Positions 40,552 through 48,644 of a DNA stretch of 64,000 bases are shown piece after piece. This stretch comes from Ramlibacter rhizophilus. GTDB taxonomy: Bacteria > Pseudomonadota > Gammaproteobacteria > Burkholderiales > Burkholderiaceae_C. Below the pieces are notes generated by a model. The model was not told the DNA's origin and made no database searches. It saw only the letters and a program-made list of their open reading frames with translations. The DNA lies in the NCBI RefSeq assembly GCF_004681965.1, contig NZ_SMLL01000008.1:246029-310028 (forward strand). The letters run 5' to 3'. Numbering within the stretch: the first letter of the stretch is position 1; each line of letters opens with the position of its first letter. Both the position numbers and the translations under genes were made by a program.

Positions 40552-41061
40552 ATGAGCACCTCCACCGTCTCCGAACGCCTGGACTTCAAGCACCTGTGGA
40601 CCCTGATCAAGGACATGCGCTTCGGCATGCTCACGCACCGCTACCCCGACGGCAGCCTGCGCTCGCACCCGCTGACCACGCAGAACAAGTCCCTGGACGA
40701 GGGCATGCTGTACTTCTTCGTCTCCAAGGCCACGGGCCTGGGCCAGCGCCTGCAGGCTGAAGGCGAGGTCAACGTCGCCTACTCGGACCCCCACAAGGAC
40801 CACTACGTCTCCATCGCCGGCCGCGCCACGGTCAGCCACGATCGCGCCAAGCAGGAGCGCCTCTTCAATGCCATGACCAAGGCCTGGTTCCCCAAGGGCC
40901 TGGACGACCCCAACCTGGAATTCGTGGAGATCAAGATCACCCACGCCGAGTTCTGGGACGTCAAGGAGAGCAAGACAACGCAGCTGGTCAAGATGGCCTC
41001 GGCCGCGCTCACGGGCACGCCGCCCGAGATGGGCGAGCACCGCGAAGTGCATTTCAGTTGA
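40552..41061 (+). CDS. Pyridoxamine 5'-phosphate oxidase-fold (general-stress-like) protein
   Basis: A 169-residue protein with a split-barrel flavin-binding fold as in general-stress proteins and PNPOx relatives: KHLWTLIKDMRFGMLTHRYPDGSLRSHPLTTQ, then LYFFVSKATGLGQRLQAEGEVNVAYSDPHKDHYVSIAGRATVSHD and KAWFPKGLDDPNLEFVEIKITHAEFWDV. The Asp/Pro-rich WFPxGLxDP pattern marks the stress-protein subgroup. FMN binding is inferred from family. Role unknown; a terminator follows it. Confidence 0.88.
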   Translation: MSTSTVSERLDFKHLWTLIKDMRFGMLTHRYPDGSLRSHPLTTQNKSLDEGMLYFFVSKATGLGQRLQAEGEVNVAYSDPHKDHYVSIAGRATVSHDRAKQERLFNAMTKAWFPKGLDDPNLEFVEIKITHAEFWDVKESKTTQLVKMASAALTGTPPEMGEHREVHFS

Positions 41062-41113
41062 TCGCGGCGCGGGGCTTCGCACCCCGTCTCGCACAGGTCT
41101 TCGTAAACTGTCG

Positions 41114-41144
41114 GCTGCGGCTCATCGGGAGCCGCAGCTTTTTT
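41114..41144 (+). terminator. Rho-independent terminator after the stress-protein gene
   Basis: GCTGCGGCTC pairs with GAGCCGCAGC across an ATCGG loop, followed by six T's. It sits 19 bases upstream of the next gene's start codon, so that gene must have its promoter inside or after it, or depend on read-through. Confidence 0.85.
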
Positions 41145-41162
41145 CTGAGGAGACCTCCAGCC

Positions 41163-41633
41163 TTGTCCTTCCTGGCTCGCCACGTCACGAGAGAACTGTT
41201 CCTGGCCGGCGCGATGATGTTCGCGCTGCTTGCACCGGCATCGGCCCAGCAGTTCGTCAGTATCAAGGGGGAAGGCGTGAACCTGCGCGCCGCCCCGAAC
41301 CTTCGGTCCGAAGTCCTGTGGGAGCTGGGCTCGGGCTACCCGCTCAAGGTGCTCGCGCGTCGCGGCAGCTGGGTGCAGGTCGTCGATTTCGAGAACGACC
41401 GCGGCTGGGTGTCCCGGCGCCTGACCAGTTCACGCCCGCACTCCATCGTGAAGGCCCCGCGCGCGAATGTCCGCTCGGGCCCGGGGACGAAGTACCGCGT
41501 GCTGCGGCAGGCGCAGTACGGAGAGGTGTTTCGGGTGGTCGAACGCACGGCGTCCTGGATTCGCGTGCGCGGCGAGGACGCCCGCACGGGGTGGATCGCG
41601 CGTGGGCTGCTGTGGGGCGTCGGGCGCAAGTAG
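41163..41633 (+). CDS. Exported SH3-domain protein (two SH3b domains)
   Basis: A 156-residue exported protein. A signal peptide (ELFLAGAMMFALLAPASA) precedes two bacterial SH3 domains: FVSIKGEGVNLRAAPNLRSEVLWELGSGYPLKVLARRGSWVQVVDF and IVKAPRANVRSGPGTKYRVLRQAQYGEVFRVVERTASWIRV. Such domains often bind cell-wall peptides. The start is assigned to TTG at 41163 because GAGGAGA precedes it; upstream codons overlap a terminator. It is convergent with the TauD-like gene (31-base gap). Confidence 0.8.
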   Translation: MSFLARHVTRELFLAGAMMFALLAPASAQQFVSIKGEGVNLRAAPNLRSEVLWELGSGYPLKVLARRGSWVQVVDFENDRGWVSRRLTSSRPHSIVKAPRANVRSGPGTKYRVLRQAQYGEVFRVVERTASWIRVRGEDARTGWIARGLLWGVGRK

Positions 41634-41664
41634 CTGCATCCTGCCCGGGTAAGGGTGCGGCTCT

Positions 41665-42672
41665 TCAGGGCCTCGGCTCGCGCAACCAGTACGCCATGTC
41701 CTCCTGCCGCGCCCGAAAGAACGGCGGCACGTCGGCGTAGGCCGGCGTGGACAGCCACAGCCGCAGCAGGTGGCGCTTGCGCTCGGGCTCTTCGTGGTCG
41801 ACGAACGCCGTGCGCGAATGCAGCACCAGGTGATTGTTGAGGAACTGCACGTCGCCGGGCTGGAAGTCCATGTCGAGCCGGAAGCGGTCTTCCGCGGCCA
41901 GGCGCGTGACGAGCTCCAGGGCCTCCAGCTGCTCGCGCGAGAGGCGCGGCACCTCGGGGAAGCGCTGCGCGGACTTGATGTAGGTGGGCCCGTGTTGCGC
42001 ATAGAAGCGCCCCTCGTGCAGGGCGTAGCGCGGCTCGACGTAGTAGGGCTTGCGCCCGGGCGGCTCCTCGCCGCGCACGTCGGCGTACCAGTCGCCGTAG
42101 AGCACCTCGACCAGTTCGGGGCGGCTCGCAAGAATCTCGTTGTGGATGGCGCCTGAGCTGCACACGCAGCTCAGGCCCCCTTCGCGCGCGGTGCGCAGGC
42201 ACAGGAGGCCGACCACGTCCCCCTGGTCGTTGTGGAAGGGCAGGTACTGCGCGGTGTGGTAGCCGCGCTGGGTCGGGTCACGGTAGGGATCGCCCCCTTC
42301 GTCGCGGACGTCCACGAGCAGGGCACCGCGCGGATTCTGCGCCAGGGCGGTGCCGAGATGCGCTCCCAGGCCCCAATACACGAGCCGCGCGCCCTGCACG
42401 CCGTAGCGGTCCACCTCCAGGCCGCGGATCAGCGCCACACCGGTGCCCTCCTCCACCTCCGCCCGGATCGCCTTGAGCCTGTCGGCCAGCGAGCCGAGCG
42501 GAAAGTCCTCCGGGCCGAACGGGATGCTGGCCCCGCGACTGCGCACATGGCCCAGCGCCCGCTCGACCTGCGCGAGCTCGTCGGTGTCCAGCGGAAAAGT
42601 CCAGCGGCTGCGCTCGCGGTGCATCTGGCTGGACAGCCACGCGTTCGGAAAGGGCACGGGAGCGATGGCCAT
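41665..42672 (-). CDS. TauD/TfdA-family Fe(II)/2-oxoglutarate dioxygenase
   Basis: A 335-residue non-heme iron dioxygenase. The facial triad appears as HND (147-149) in LPFHNDQGD, with the distal His285 in LHSR and a 2-oxoglutarate-binding Arg in KRHLLRLWL (about 300-304). Members hydroxylate taurine, alkylsulfonates, alpha-ketoglutarate-dependent herbicides or gamma-butyrobetaine, releasing sulfite or oxidised products. It diverges from an ABC-importer operon with shared control DNA and is the likely oxygenase for the imported compound, but the substrate is unknown. The start MAIAPVPFPN is chosen because the conserved part begins soon after. Confidence 0.85.
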   Translation of the reverse strand: MAIAPVPFPNAWLSSQMHRERSRWTFPLDTDELAQVERALGHVRSRGASIPFGPEDFPLGSLADRLKAIRAEVEEGTGVALIRGLEVDRYGVQGARLVYWGLGAHLGTALAQNPRGALLVDVRDEGGDPYRDPTQRGYHTAQYLPFHNDQGDVVGLLCLRTAREGGLSCVCSSGAIHNEILASRPELVEVLYGDWYADVRGEEPPGRKPYYVEPRYALHEGRFYAQHGPTYIKSAQRFPEVPRLSREQLEALELVTRLAAEDRFRLDMDFQPGDVQFLNNHLVLHSRTAFVDHEEPERKRHLLRLWLSTPAYADVPPFFRARQEDMAYWLREPRP

Positions 42673-42689
42673 CGGGGTTTCTCCGGAGC

Positions 42690-42733
42690 TAAATCGATTT
42701 TCCGTTGTAAATCGGTTGCCGCGTCGATAGTAT
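42690..42733. promoter_or_regulatory. Divergent promoter with repeated operator-like motif (dioxygenase / ABC operon)
   Basis: TAAATCGATT (42690-42699) and TAAATCGGTT (42708-42717) form a direct repeat with centres 18 bases apart; the first contains the palindrome AAATCGATTT (42691-42700). A plus-strand promoter, TTGTAA (42705-42710) and TAGTAT (42728-42733) with a 17-base spacer, overlaps the second copy. This arrangement suits a repressor or activator acting on both genes; no regulator gene is adjacent. Confidence 0.5.
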
Positions 42734-42759
42734 TCCGTGGCACACCAGGAGATCAATCC

Positions 42760-43782
42760 ATGACTTCCATTTCCAAGCGTGCGCTGCTTCGCGGCGCGGC
42801 AGTGGCCCTTGCGGGCCTCGTGGGCGGGACCGCGGCCTGGGCCCAGGAGAAGGTGAAGGTGGGCGCCTATGCGTCCGTGTCCGACGCCCCGCTCTACATC
42901 GCCATGGACAAGGGCTACTTCAAGGAACAGGGCCTGGACGTGGAGATCGTGAAGATCGACTCGGGTGCAGTGCTCACGACCCTGCTGTCCACCGGCGACC
43001 TCGACGCCTCGGGCGGCTCACCTGGCGCCGGCGTCTACAACGCCGTTCGCCAGGGCGTGGACTTCAAGATCGTGGCGGACAAGGGCAGCACCCTCCCGGG
43101 GCATGGCTACTTCGCGTTCGTGGTGCGATCGGACCTGGCCGACAAGATCAAGACTGCCGCCGACCTGCGCGGTCGCACCATCGGCGTGACCGGCTACAAG
43201 CGCGGTGCCAGCAGCGAGGTGACCATCGGCAAGCTGCTCGCGAGCCAGGGCCTGAAGGAGTCGGACGTGCAACTGGTCAACATGAGCTTCGGCGACATCG
43301 TCGCGGCGCTCGGGACCAAGAAAATCGAGGTGGGCGTGCTGATCGAACCCTTGGTCACGCAGGCCGAAGCCAAGGGCATCGCCAAGCTCTGGAAGCGGGC
43401 CGACACGGTGTACCCGAACCAGCAGTACGGCGCCCTGATGTACGGCCCGGGGATCATCAAGCGGCCCGAGGCGGCGGACAAGTTCATGGTGGCCTACCTC
43501 AAGGGCGCCCGCTTCTACAACGACGCGCTGTCCGGCAAGGTGCCCCGCGATGATCTGGTGCAGATCCTCACGCGCCACACCTCGGTGAAGGACCCGGAGC
43601 TGTACAAGAAGATGGCGTTCCCGGGCATTCACCCGGACGGCAAGCTCAACACGGCCGGCATGGCCGAGGACGTGAAGTGGTGGACGGCCAATGGCCGCAT
43701 GAAAGAGGAAGTCAAGCTGTCCGACATCGTCGATGCCTCGTACGCGGAGCGGGCCAAGAAGACGCTCGATGCTTCACGCTGA
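42760..43782 (+). CDS. ABC transporter substrate-binding protein (SsuA/NrtA/ThiY type)
   Basis: A 340-residue exported binding protein. A signal peptide with basic N-region (MTSISKRALLRGAAVALAGLVGG) is cut near AWA-QE (residue 28-30). The mature protein shows the NMT1/SsuA-like pattern KVGAYASVSDAPLYIAMDKGYFKEQGLDVEIVKIDSG, later SPGAGVYNAVRQGVDFKIVADKG. Relatives bind sulfonates, nitrate, taurine or thiamin precursors. First gene of the operon; the next gene starts within it, by 14 bases. Ligand undetermined. Confidence 0.9.
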   Translation: MTSISKRALLRGAAVALAGLVGGTAAWAQEKVKVGAYASVSDAPLYIAMDKGYFKEQGLDVEIVKIDSGAVLTTLLSTGDLDASGGSPGAGVYNAVRQGVDFKIVADKGSTLPGHGYFAFVVRSDLADKIKTAADLRGRTIGVTGYKRGASSEVTIGKLLASQGLKESDVQLVNMSFGDIVAALGTKKIEVGVLIEPLVTQAEAKGIAKLWKRADTVYPNQQYGALMYGPGIIKRPEAADKFMVAYLKGARFYNDALSGKVPRDDLVQILTRHTSVKDPELYKKMAFPGIHPDGKLNTAGMAEDVKWWTANGRMKEEVKLSDIVDASYAERAKKTLDASR

Positions 43783-44599
43783 CGCCCTGGATGCCCCCAC
43801 GCGCATGGGCAGCGAAGCGCCACCTGCGCCAGCACCAGCGAAGGTCGCCATCCGCGAACTGCACAAGGAGTTCCAGGCCGCGGGCGCCAGCGTCACGGCG
43901 CTGCAGGCCTGCAGCTTCGACATCGCCGAGGGCGAATTCGTCTCGATCGTGGGCCCCTCCGGCTGCGGCAAGACCACGCTGCTGCGGATCGTGGCCGGAC
44001 TGGAGACGCCCACGCGCGGCAGCGTGGCGTTGCGGCACGGCAACCCCGCGCAGCCCTTGTCCACGCTGGTGTTCCAGGAGGCCTCCATCTTCCCGTGGAT
44101 GACCGTGCGCGCCAACGTGGCCTACGGCCTCGCGCTGCGCGAGCTGCCGCGCGCGCAGATCGATCCGGTGGTGGATAAATTCCTCGCGCTCACCGGGCTG
44201 GATCGCTTCGCCCATGCCTATCCGTACCAGCTGTCCGGCGGCATGAAGCAGCGCGCGAGCGTCGCGCGGGCCTTCGCGAACGACCCCGAAGTTCTCCTGA
44301 TGGACGAGCCCTTCGCGGCGCTGGACGAGCAGAACAAGATCCTGCTGCAGGAGGAGCTGCTCCGCATCTGGGGCGAGACCCGCAAGACGGTGCTGTTCAT
44401 CACGCACTCCATCGACGAAGCACTGGTGCTCAGCGACCGCGTGATCGTGATGAGCGCGCGGCCGGGACGCATCAAGGCCGACCTGCGCGTGAGCTTCCCC
44501 CGACCGCGGGCAGTGTTCGATCTCAAGGGGGACCCCGATTACGCGCGGCTGTCACGGGAGATCTGGCTGATGCTGCGCGAGGAGGTCAGGGGCGCATGA
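43769..44599 (+). CDS. ABC transporter ATP-binding protein
   Basis: A 276-residue ATPase. Walker A GPSGCGKTT at 62-70, signature LSGGMKQR near 155, Walker B LLMDEPFAALD near 176-186, and the H-loop in FITHSIDEA. It belongs to the SsuB/NrtD/TauB group, matching its binding protein. The start is placed at 43769, inside the binding-protein gene; the later MGSEAPP at 43805 would also work. Its stop overlaps the permease start by four bases (ATGA). Confidence 0.92.
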   Translation: MLHADALDAPTRMGSEAPPAPAPAKVAIRELHKEFQAAGASVTALQACSFDIAEGEFVSIVGPSGCGKTTLLRIVAGLETPTRGSVALRHGNPAQPLSTLVFQEASIFPWMTVRANVAYGLALRELPRAQIDPVVDKFLALTGLDRFAHAYPYQLSGGMKQRASVARAFANDPEVLLMDEPFAALDEQNKILLQEELLRIWGETRKTVLFITHSIDEALVLSDRVIVMSARPGRIKADLRVSFPRPRAVFDLKGDPDYARLSREIWLMLREEVRGA

Positions 44600-45441
44600 A
44601 GATCGCGACCGCCGACGAACTGCGCATCGTCCCCGACGACGAGGCGTCCGAGCCGGCTTGGCGGCGGCTCACCCGCCAGGGCTGGTTCCTGGCCGTGGCC
44701 TCGCCCGTGCTGCTGCTGCTGTTCTGGGAACTCCTGGTACGTGTGCAGCTGCTGGATTCGCGCTTCTTTCCCATGCCCTCCACCGTGCTGCGCGACCTGG
44801 CGGTTCAGGCGGCCGCGCCACAGCTGTGGATCCATGCCGGCTACACCGTGAGCCGGATGCTGGTGGGCTTCGCCTTCGGCGCCGTGCCGGGCGTGCTGCT
44901 CGGGATCATGATGGGCCTGTCACCCGTACTGCGCTCTTTGCTGCAGCCGGCCATCGCGGCCATCTATCCCATCCCGAAGGTCGCCCTCTTTCCCCTGGTC
45001 ATGCTGATGTTCGGCCTGGGCGAAAGCTCGAAGTGGGTGATCGTGGGCGTGGCGGTCTTCTTCCAGGTTCTCATGAGCACGCTGGCGGGCGTGGTGAACA
45101 TCGACCGCGTGTACCTCGACGTGGCGGCCGACCTGAAGGCGCGGCGTTGGCAGGCTTACCGCACCATCGCCCTGCCGGCGGCGCTGCCCTTCATCTTCAC
45201 CGGTTTCCAGCTGGGCCTGGGCATGGCGCTCATCGTCGTGGTGATCGCGGAGAACTTCGGCACGGAATACGGCCTGGGTTACGTGATCTGGCACTCCTGG
45301 CAGATCTTCGAGGTACGCGACATGTACGTCGCATTGATCCTCATCGCCTTGCTGGGCTATCTTTCCCAACTGCTCCTGGCCCGCATCGAACGCGCCGTGA
45401 TCCCGTGGCGGCGTCCCGTACGCAAGGAACACAGCGCCTGA
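44596..45441 (+). CDS. ABC transporter permease (SsuC/TauC type)
   Basis: A 281-residue inner-membrane permease with about six helices (FLAVASPVLLLLFWELLV, AGYTVSRMLVGFAFGAVPGVLLGIMMGL and later VIVGVAVFFQVLMSTLAGVV). The EAA loop is DLKARRWQAYRTIALPAALPFIFTGFQLGLGMALIVVV. Pairs with the SBP and ATPase. The next gene begins one base after the stop. Confidence 0.92.
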   Translation: MKIATADELRIVPDDEASEPAWRRLTRQGWFLAVASPVLLLLFWELLVRVQLLDSRFFPMPSTVLRDLAVQAAAPQLWIHAGYTVSRMLVGFAFGAVPGVLLGIMMGLSPVLRSLLQPAIAAIYPIPKVALFPLVMLMFGLGESSKWVIVGVAVFFQVLMSTLAGVVNIDRVYLDVAADLKARRWQAYRTIALPAALPFIFTGFQLGLGMALIVVVIAENFGTEYGLGYVIWHSWQIFEVRDMYVALILIALLGYLSQLLLARIERAVIPWRRPVRKEHSA

Positions 45442-45442
45442 C

Positions 45443-46348
45443 ATGCATTCCACCTCCCAGACCTGGCGCGTAGGCGCCGCCACCATCACGCGCGTGGAAG
45501 AACAGGTGGGCCCCAACGACCTGCCGGCCGGCCAGTTCCTGCCCGAGCTGGACCGCAGCCGTTTCGCGCGGCACCTGCCCTGGCTGGTGCCGACGCATTA
45601 CGACCTTGAGAGCGACCGGCTGATCACGAGCAACCACTCGTGGCTGATCCGCTCGGGCTCGCTCACCCTCCTGCTGGACACCTGCGCGGGCAACCACAAG
45701 GAACGGCCCTGGCTGCCCCGCTTCCACCAGCTGGACCTGCCCTTCCTTGAACGGCTCGAGGCCGCGGGCGCGCGCCCCGAGGACATCGACATCGTGCTGT
45801 GCACGCACCTGCATGCCGACCACGTGGGCTGGAACACGCGCCTGGAGAACGGTCGCTGGGTGCCGACCTTCCCCAACGCGCGCTACCTGTTCTCGCGCAT
45901 CGAGAACGAGGCCTGGGATCCGGACGTGGGCGACCGCCGCCGGGCCAACCCGGGCCGCGCGGGCATGTACGACGACAGCGTGCTGCCGGTGATCCGGTCC
46001 GGGCAGGCGCAGCTGCTCGAAGGCGAGCACGCGATCGACGGGATCCTGCGGGTGGAACCCACGCCCGGGCACACGCCGGGACACGTGATCCTCAAGCTGC
46101 TGGACGAAAGCGGCGGTGCGGTGTTCTGCGGCGACACCATCCACCACCCCGTGCAGGTCTGCGAGCCGGACTGGAGCACGCGCTTCTGCGCCGACCCGGT
46201 GCAAGCCCGCGCCAGCCGCCGCCAGGTGCTGGAGCACTGTGCAAGCCATGGCAGCCTGCTGTTTCCAACGCACTTCGCCGCGCCGCACGTGGCAGCCATC
46301 GAGCGCGAGGGCGAAGGCTATCGGCCGCGCTTCGTGCACGCTGCCTGA
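45443..46348 (+). CDS. Metallo-beta-lactamase-fold hydrolase
   Basis: A 301-residue MBL-fold enzyme with the metal motif THLHADHVG (His122, His124, Asp126, His127), TPGHTPGH, GDTIHH and THFAAPH, so it binds two zinc (or iron) ions. The length and N-terminal layout (ITSNHSWLIRSGSLTLLLDTCAGNHKERPW) suit lactonase-like hydrolases that open lactones or cleave esters, not beta-lactamases. It is the fourth gene in the importer operon and may hydrolyse an imported or oxidised intermediate. No signal peptide, so cytoplasmic. Confidence 0.9.
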   Translation: MHSTSQTWRVGAATITRVEEQVGPNDLPAGQFLPELDRSRFARHLPWLVPTHYDLESDRLITSNHSWLIRSGSLTLLLDTCAGNHKERPWLPRFHQLDLPFLERLEAAGARPEDIDIVLCTHLHADHVGWNTRLENGRWVPTFPNARYLFSRIENEAWDPDVGDRRRANPGRAGMYDDSVLPVIRSGQAQLLEGEHAIDGILRVEPTPGHTPGHVILKLLDESGGAVFCGDTIHHPVQVCEPDWSTRFCADPVQARASRRQVLEHCASHGSLLFPTHFAAPHVAAIEREGEGYRPRFVHAA

Positions 46349-46363
46349 GGTGGGGGCCGGCCC

Positions 46364-47827
46364 ATGGGCGTGCAACTGCGCATGCAGCCGTGGCGCAAGG
46401 ACCCGGGCTCGCTCGGGCAAGCGTCCCTTTGGCTGCGCCAGGCCCTGGACGCCGAGCCGTCCGGCGCGCCCACGCCCTTGCAGGGCAGCACGCGGGCTGA
46501 CGTGTGCATCGTCGGTGGCGGCTTCACCGGGCTGTGGACAGCGCTGCGCCTGCGCGAGCTCTCGCCCGCGCTCGAAATCACCGTCGTCGAGGCCGGCCTG
46601 TGCGGCTGGGGAGCCAGTGGGCGCAACAGCGGTGCGGTGGGCCACTGGTGGGGGCGGCTCCCCACGCTGCTGCGCCTGCTGGGGCGCGAGGACGCGCTTC
46701 GCGTGCTCGATGCGAGCGTGAAGGTGCTGGAGGACATCCGCTCGTTCATTGGGATGCACGGTATCGAGTGCCAACTGCGCGAGGAGACGTCGGTTTGGAG
46801 CACCACGTATCCGAACCAGCTGGGCGCCTGGATGCCGATGTTCAAAGCAGCCGAAGCGGCTGGCGTGACGCCGCCCCACCGCCTGCTCACCCCGGAAGAG
46901 ATGCGCGAGCTGTTCGGCGCCGCTCCCTACTACAGCGGCGTGGCCGAGGACGGCGCGATGCGAGTACAGCCGGCGCTGCTAGTGCGCGGACTGCGACGCG
47001 TGGCCGCGGCATGGGGAATCCGCATCCACGAGACCTCGCCGGTTACCCTGATCGCCAGCGAGCCGCACGTCGTGCGCGTCGAGACGAGGCACGGTTGCGT
47101 GCGCGCCGACCAGGTGCTGCTGGCCGCCAATGCGTGGATGGCGCACCTGAAGCCCTTCAAGCCCTACATCGCCGTAACGTCCAGCGACATGGTGGTCACC
47201 GCGCCGGTGCCGCGTCTGCTGGACCGGCCCGAGCTGCGGCGCCGGCCGGGCGGCGTGAATTCGCGCACCTTGCTGAACTACAGCGGCACCACGCCGGACG
47301 GGCGGGTGTACATGGGGCGGGGCGGCGGATCGATCGCCTGGGACAACCGCATCGGAGCGCAGTTCGACGCCGACCCGCGCATGTGCGCCCAGGTCGAGCA
47401 GGACCTGCGTTATCTCTACCCCGAGCTGCGTGAGGTGCCGGTCGCCAGCGCCTGGTCGGGCCCGATCGACCGCTCGACCACCCTGCTGCCGTGGTTTGGT
47501 GCGCTCGCGGAGGATGCGCGCGTGCACTACGCGATCGGCTACAGCGGCCACGGCATGGGCGCCACGGCGCTCGGCGGCCGGGTGCTCGCCTCACAGATCC
47601 TGCAGCGCACGGACGAATGGACCGAACTCGCGATGCTGTTCATGCGCGCGCGCAGCGGCTGGTTCCCGCCGGAGCCGATCCGCTATCTGGCCGCCCATGT
47701 GATCCGGAATGCCACCGTCCGCCGGGACGAGGCCTTGCGCATGGGCCAGGCTCCCTCGCGGCTGGACGCACGCCTGGCCGCTCTTGCCCTGACCAGTCTT
47801 CCCACCCGAGGAGTTGCAAGACCATGA
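46364..47827 (+). CDS. FAD-dependent amine/amino-acid oxidoreductase (DAO family)
   Basis: A 487-residue flavoprotein of the D-amino-acid-oxidase/glycine-oxidase superfamily. The dinucleotide motif IVGGGFTGLWTALRLREL is at 49-66; FAD contacts follow in GRNSGAVGHWWGRL. The C-terminal region has AWSGPIDRSTTLLPWFG and YAIGYSGHGMGATALGG. Similar enzymes oxidise gamma-glutamyl-putrescine, sarcosine or aminophosphonates. It lies 15 bases after the MBL gene and overlaps the cupin gene by four bases. The residues after about 430 form a helical tail. Confidence 0.9.
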   Translation: MGVQLRMQPWRKDPGSLGQASLWLRQALDAEPSGAPTPLQGSTRADVCIVGGGFTGLWTALRLRELSPALEITVVEAGLCGWGASGRNSGAVGHWWGRLPTLLRLLGREDALRVLDASVKVLEDIRSFIGMHGIECQLREETSVWSTTYPNQLGAWMPMFKAAEAAGVTPPHRLLTPEEMRELFGAAPYYSGVAEDGAMRVQPALLVRGLRRVAAAWGIRIHETSPVTLIASEPHVVRVETRHGCVRADQVLLAANAWMAHLKPFKPYIAVTSSDMVVTAPVPRLLDRPELRRRPGGVNSRTLLNYSGTTPDGRVYMGRGGGSIAWDNRIGAQFDADPRMCAQVEQDLRYLYPELREVPVASAWSGPIDRSTTLLPWFGALAEDARVHYAIGYSGHGMGATALGGRVLASQILQRTDEWTELAMLFMRARSGWFPPEPIRYLAAHVIRNATVRRDEALRMGQAPSRLDARLAALALTSLPTRGVARP

Positions 47828-48159
47828 CCCATCAATTCCAAGCCAGCAGCCAGGCCGTCGAATGGAGACCGATACCGCAGGGCCTCGGAACGGCGAGCGC
47901 ACCGATTCCCACTGAGCGCGGCCAGCAGGCCTTCCGGCTGGCCAAGTGGAGGGCCGAACCCGGCACCTACGCGCGACCGGAAGGCATGGGCTGGTCCGAG
48001 ACCTTCGTGGTCTATGCGGGGCGCGGCGTCCTGCGCGCAGAGGGGCAGACCGTTGCGCTGCTGCCCGGCGTCGTGATCGACGTGAAGAAGGGCGTGCCGT
48101 ACGAACTGGAAATCCTGGAGGCGCTCGAGAAATTCGCCGTGGTGACCTTGGGCGGGTGA
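47824..48159 (+). CDS. Small cupin-domain protein
   Basis: A 111-residue cupin: EPGTYARPEGMGWSETFVVYAGRGVLRAEGQTVALLPGVVIDVKKGVPYELEILEALEKFAVVTLG. The usual metal-ligand histidines of cupin motif 1 are absent; it has Arg and Glu instead, so it may be a sugar- or acid-binding form, or non-catalytic. Translationally coupled to the FAD enzyme gene (ATGA), it ends the operon and may act on, or sense, the product of the pathway. Confidence 0.85.
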   Translation: MTHQFQASSQAVEWRPIPQGLGTASAPIPTERGQQAFRLAKWRAEPGTYARPEGMGWSETFVVYAGRGVLRAEGQTVALLPGVVIDVKKGVPYELEILEALEKFAVVTLGG

Positions 48160-48196
48160 GCGCATCTCCCTGGGTCAATCGCGACCGTTAGACGGG

Positions 48197-48226
48197 AAAA
48201 AGGCCCGGAGATCGTCCGGGCCCTTT
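48197..48226 (-). terminator. Terminator of ssrA (and shared with the cupin operon)
   Basis: On the minus strand the stem formed around GGGCCCGGA and TCCGGGCC, with one bulged base, is followed by a T-run; it lies just beyond the tmRNA 3' end. The plus strand also ends in TTT after the stem. Confidence 0.85.
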
Positions 48227-48233
48227 GGATGGG

Positions 48234-48607
48234 TGGTGGAGCTGGCGGGAATTGAACCCGCGTCCGCAAGCCTTCTACGAGCAGTTCTACATGCGTAGCG
48301 TTCTGGTTTGGTTTCTCGCCACCGGTATCGCGCAGACGCACGCTATACCGGCCGCCAGTGCCCTATTGTCTCGTCCCGACCCAAGGCACCCGGATCAGGA
48401 CCAGCCGATGTAATTAGCCTCGCAGCGCCGGGCTTGCGCCCTTTGCCCAGCCCACCGGCGAGCTGTTGCGAGGTTCACCGCACATTAGGCGGCGAGAGCG
48501 TAATTGCTGTCGTTGGCAGTTACTTGTTTTCAGCGGATTAACGAGGTGACTGAACCTCGACATGCCCTGCTGCGTGTCCGAACCCACGTCGAAACCGGTG
48601 CAGCCCC
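48234..48607 (-). ncRNA. ssrA: Transfer-messenger RNA (tmRNA)
   Basis: Rescues stalled ribosomes by trans-translation with SmpB. The 374-nt RNA begins GGGGCTG and ends CAGCTCCACCA, forming the tRNA-like acceptor stem; the T arm GCGGGTTCAATTCCCGC is present. The tag frame at 48485-48517 reads ANDSNYALAA and then TAA; the last residues ALAA are the usual protease signal. It is encoded on the minus strand between the cupin operon and gph. Pseudoknot details were not folded by hand, but the length and ends agree with one-piece tmRNA. Confidence 0.97.
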
Positions 48608-48617
48608 AGGACCGGGT

Positions 48618-48644
48618 AGTTTAAGCCGGCCGGGCCGAAATCAA
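48618..48644 (-). promoter_or_regulatory. Candidate ssrA promoter
   Basis: On the minus strand TTGATT (48639-48644) and TAAACT (48618-48623) are separated by 15 bases, ten bases before the tmRNA 5' end. The -35 overlaps the gph stop codon. The spacer is short, so this is a tentative call. Confidence 0.4.

Noticed and set aside
42673..42759. Thiamin or other riboswitch upstream of the binding-protein gene
   Set aside because: The leader after the predicted start is only about 20 bases, too short for an aptamer; none of the usual conserved cores is present.
47824..48159. Antitoxin-like small gene at the end of the operon
   Set aside because: The protein has a clear cupin fold and is coupled to the flavoenzyme, with no partner toxin.
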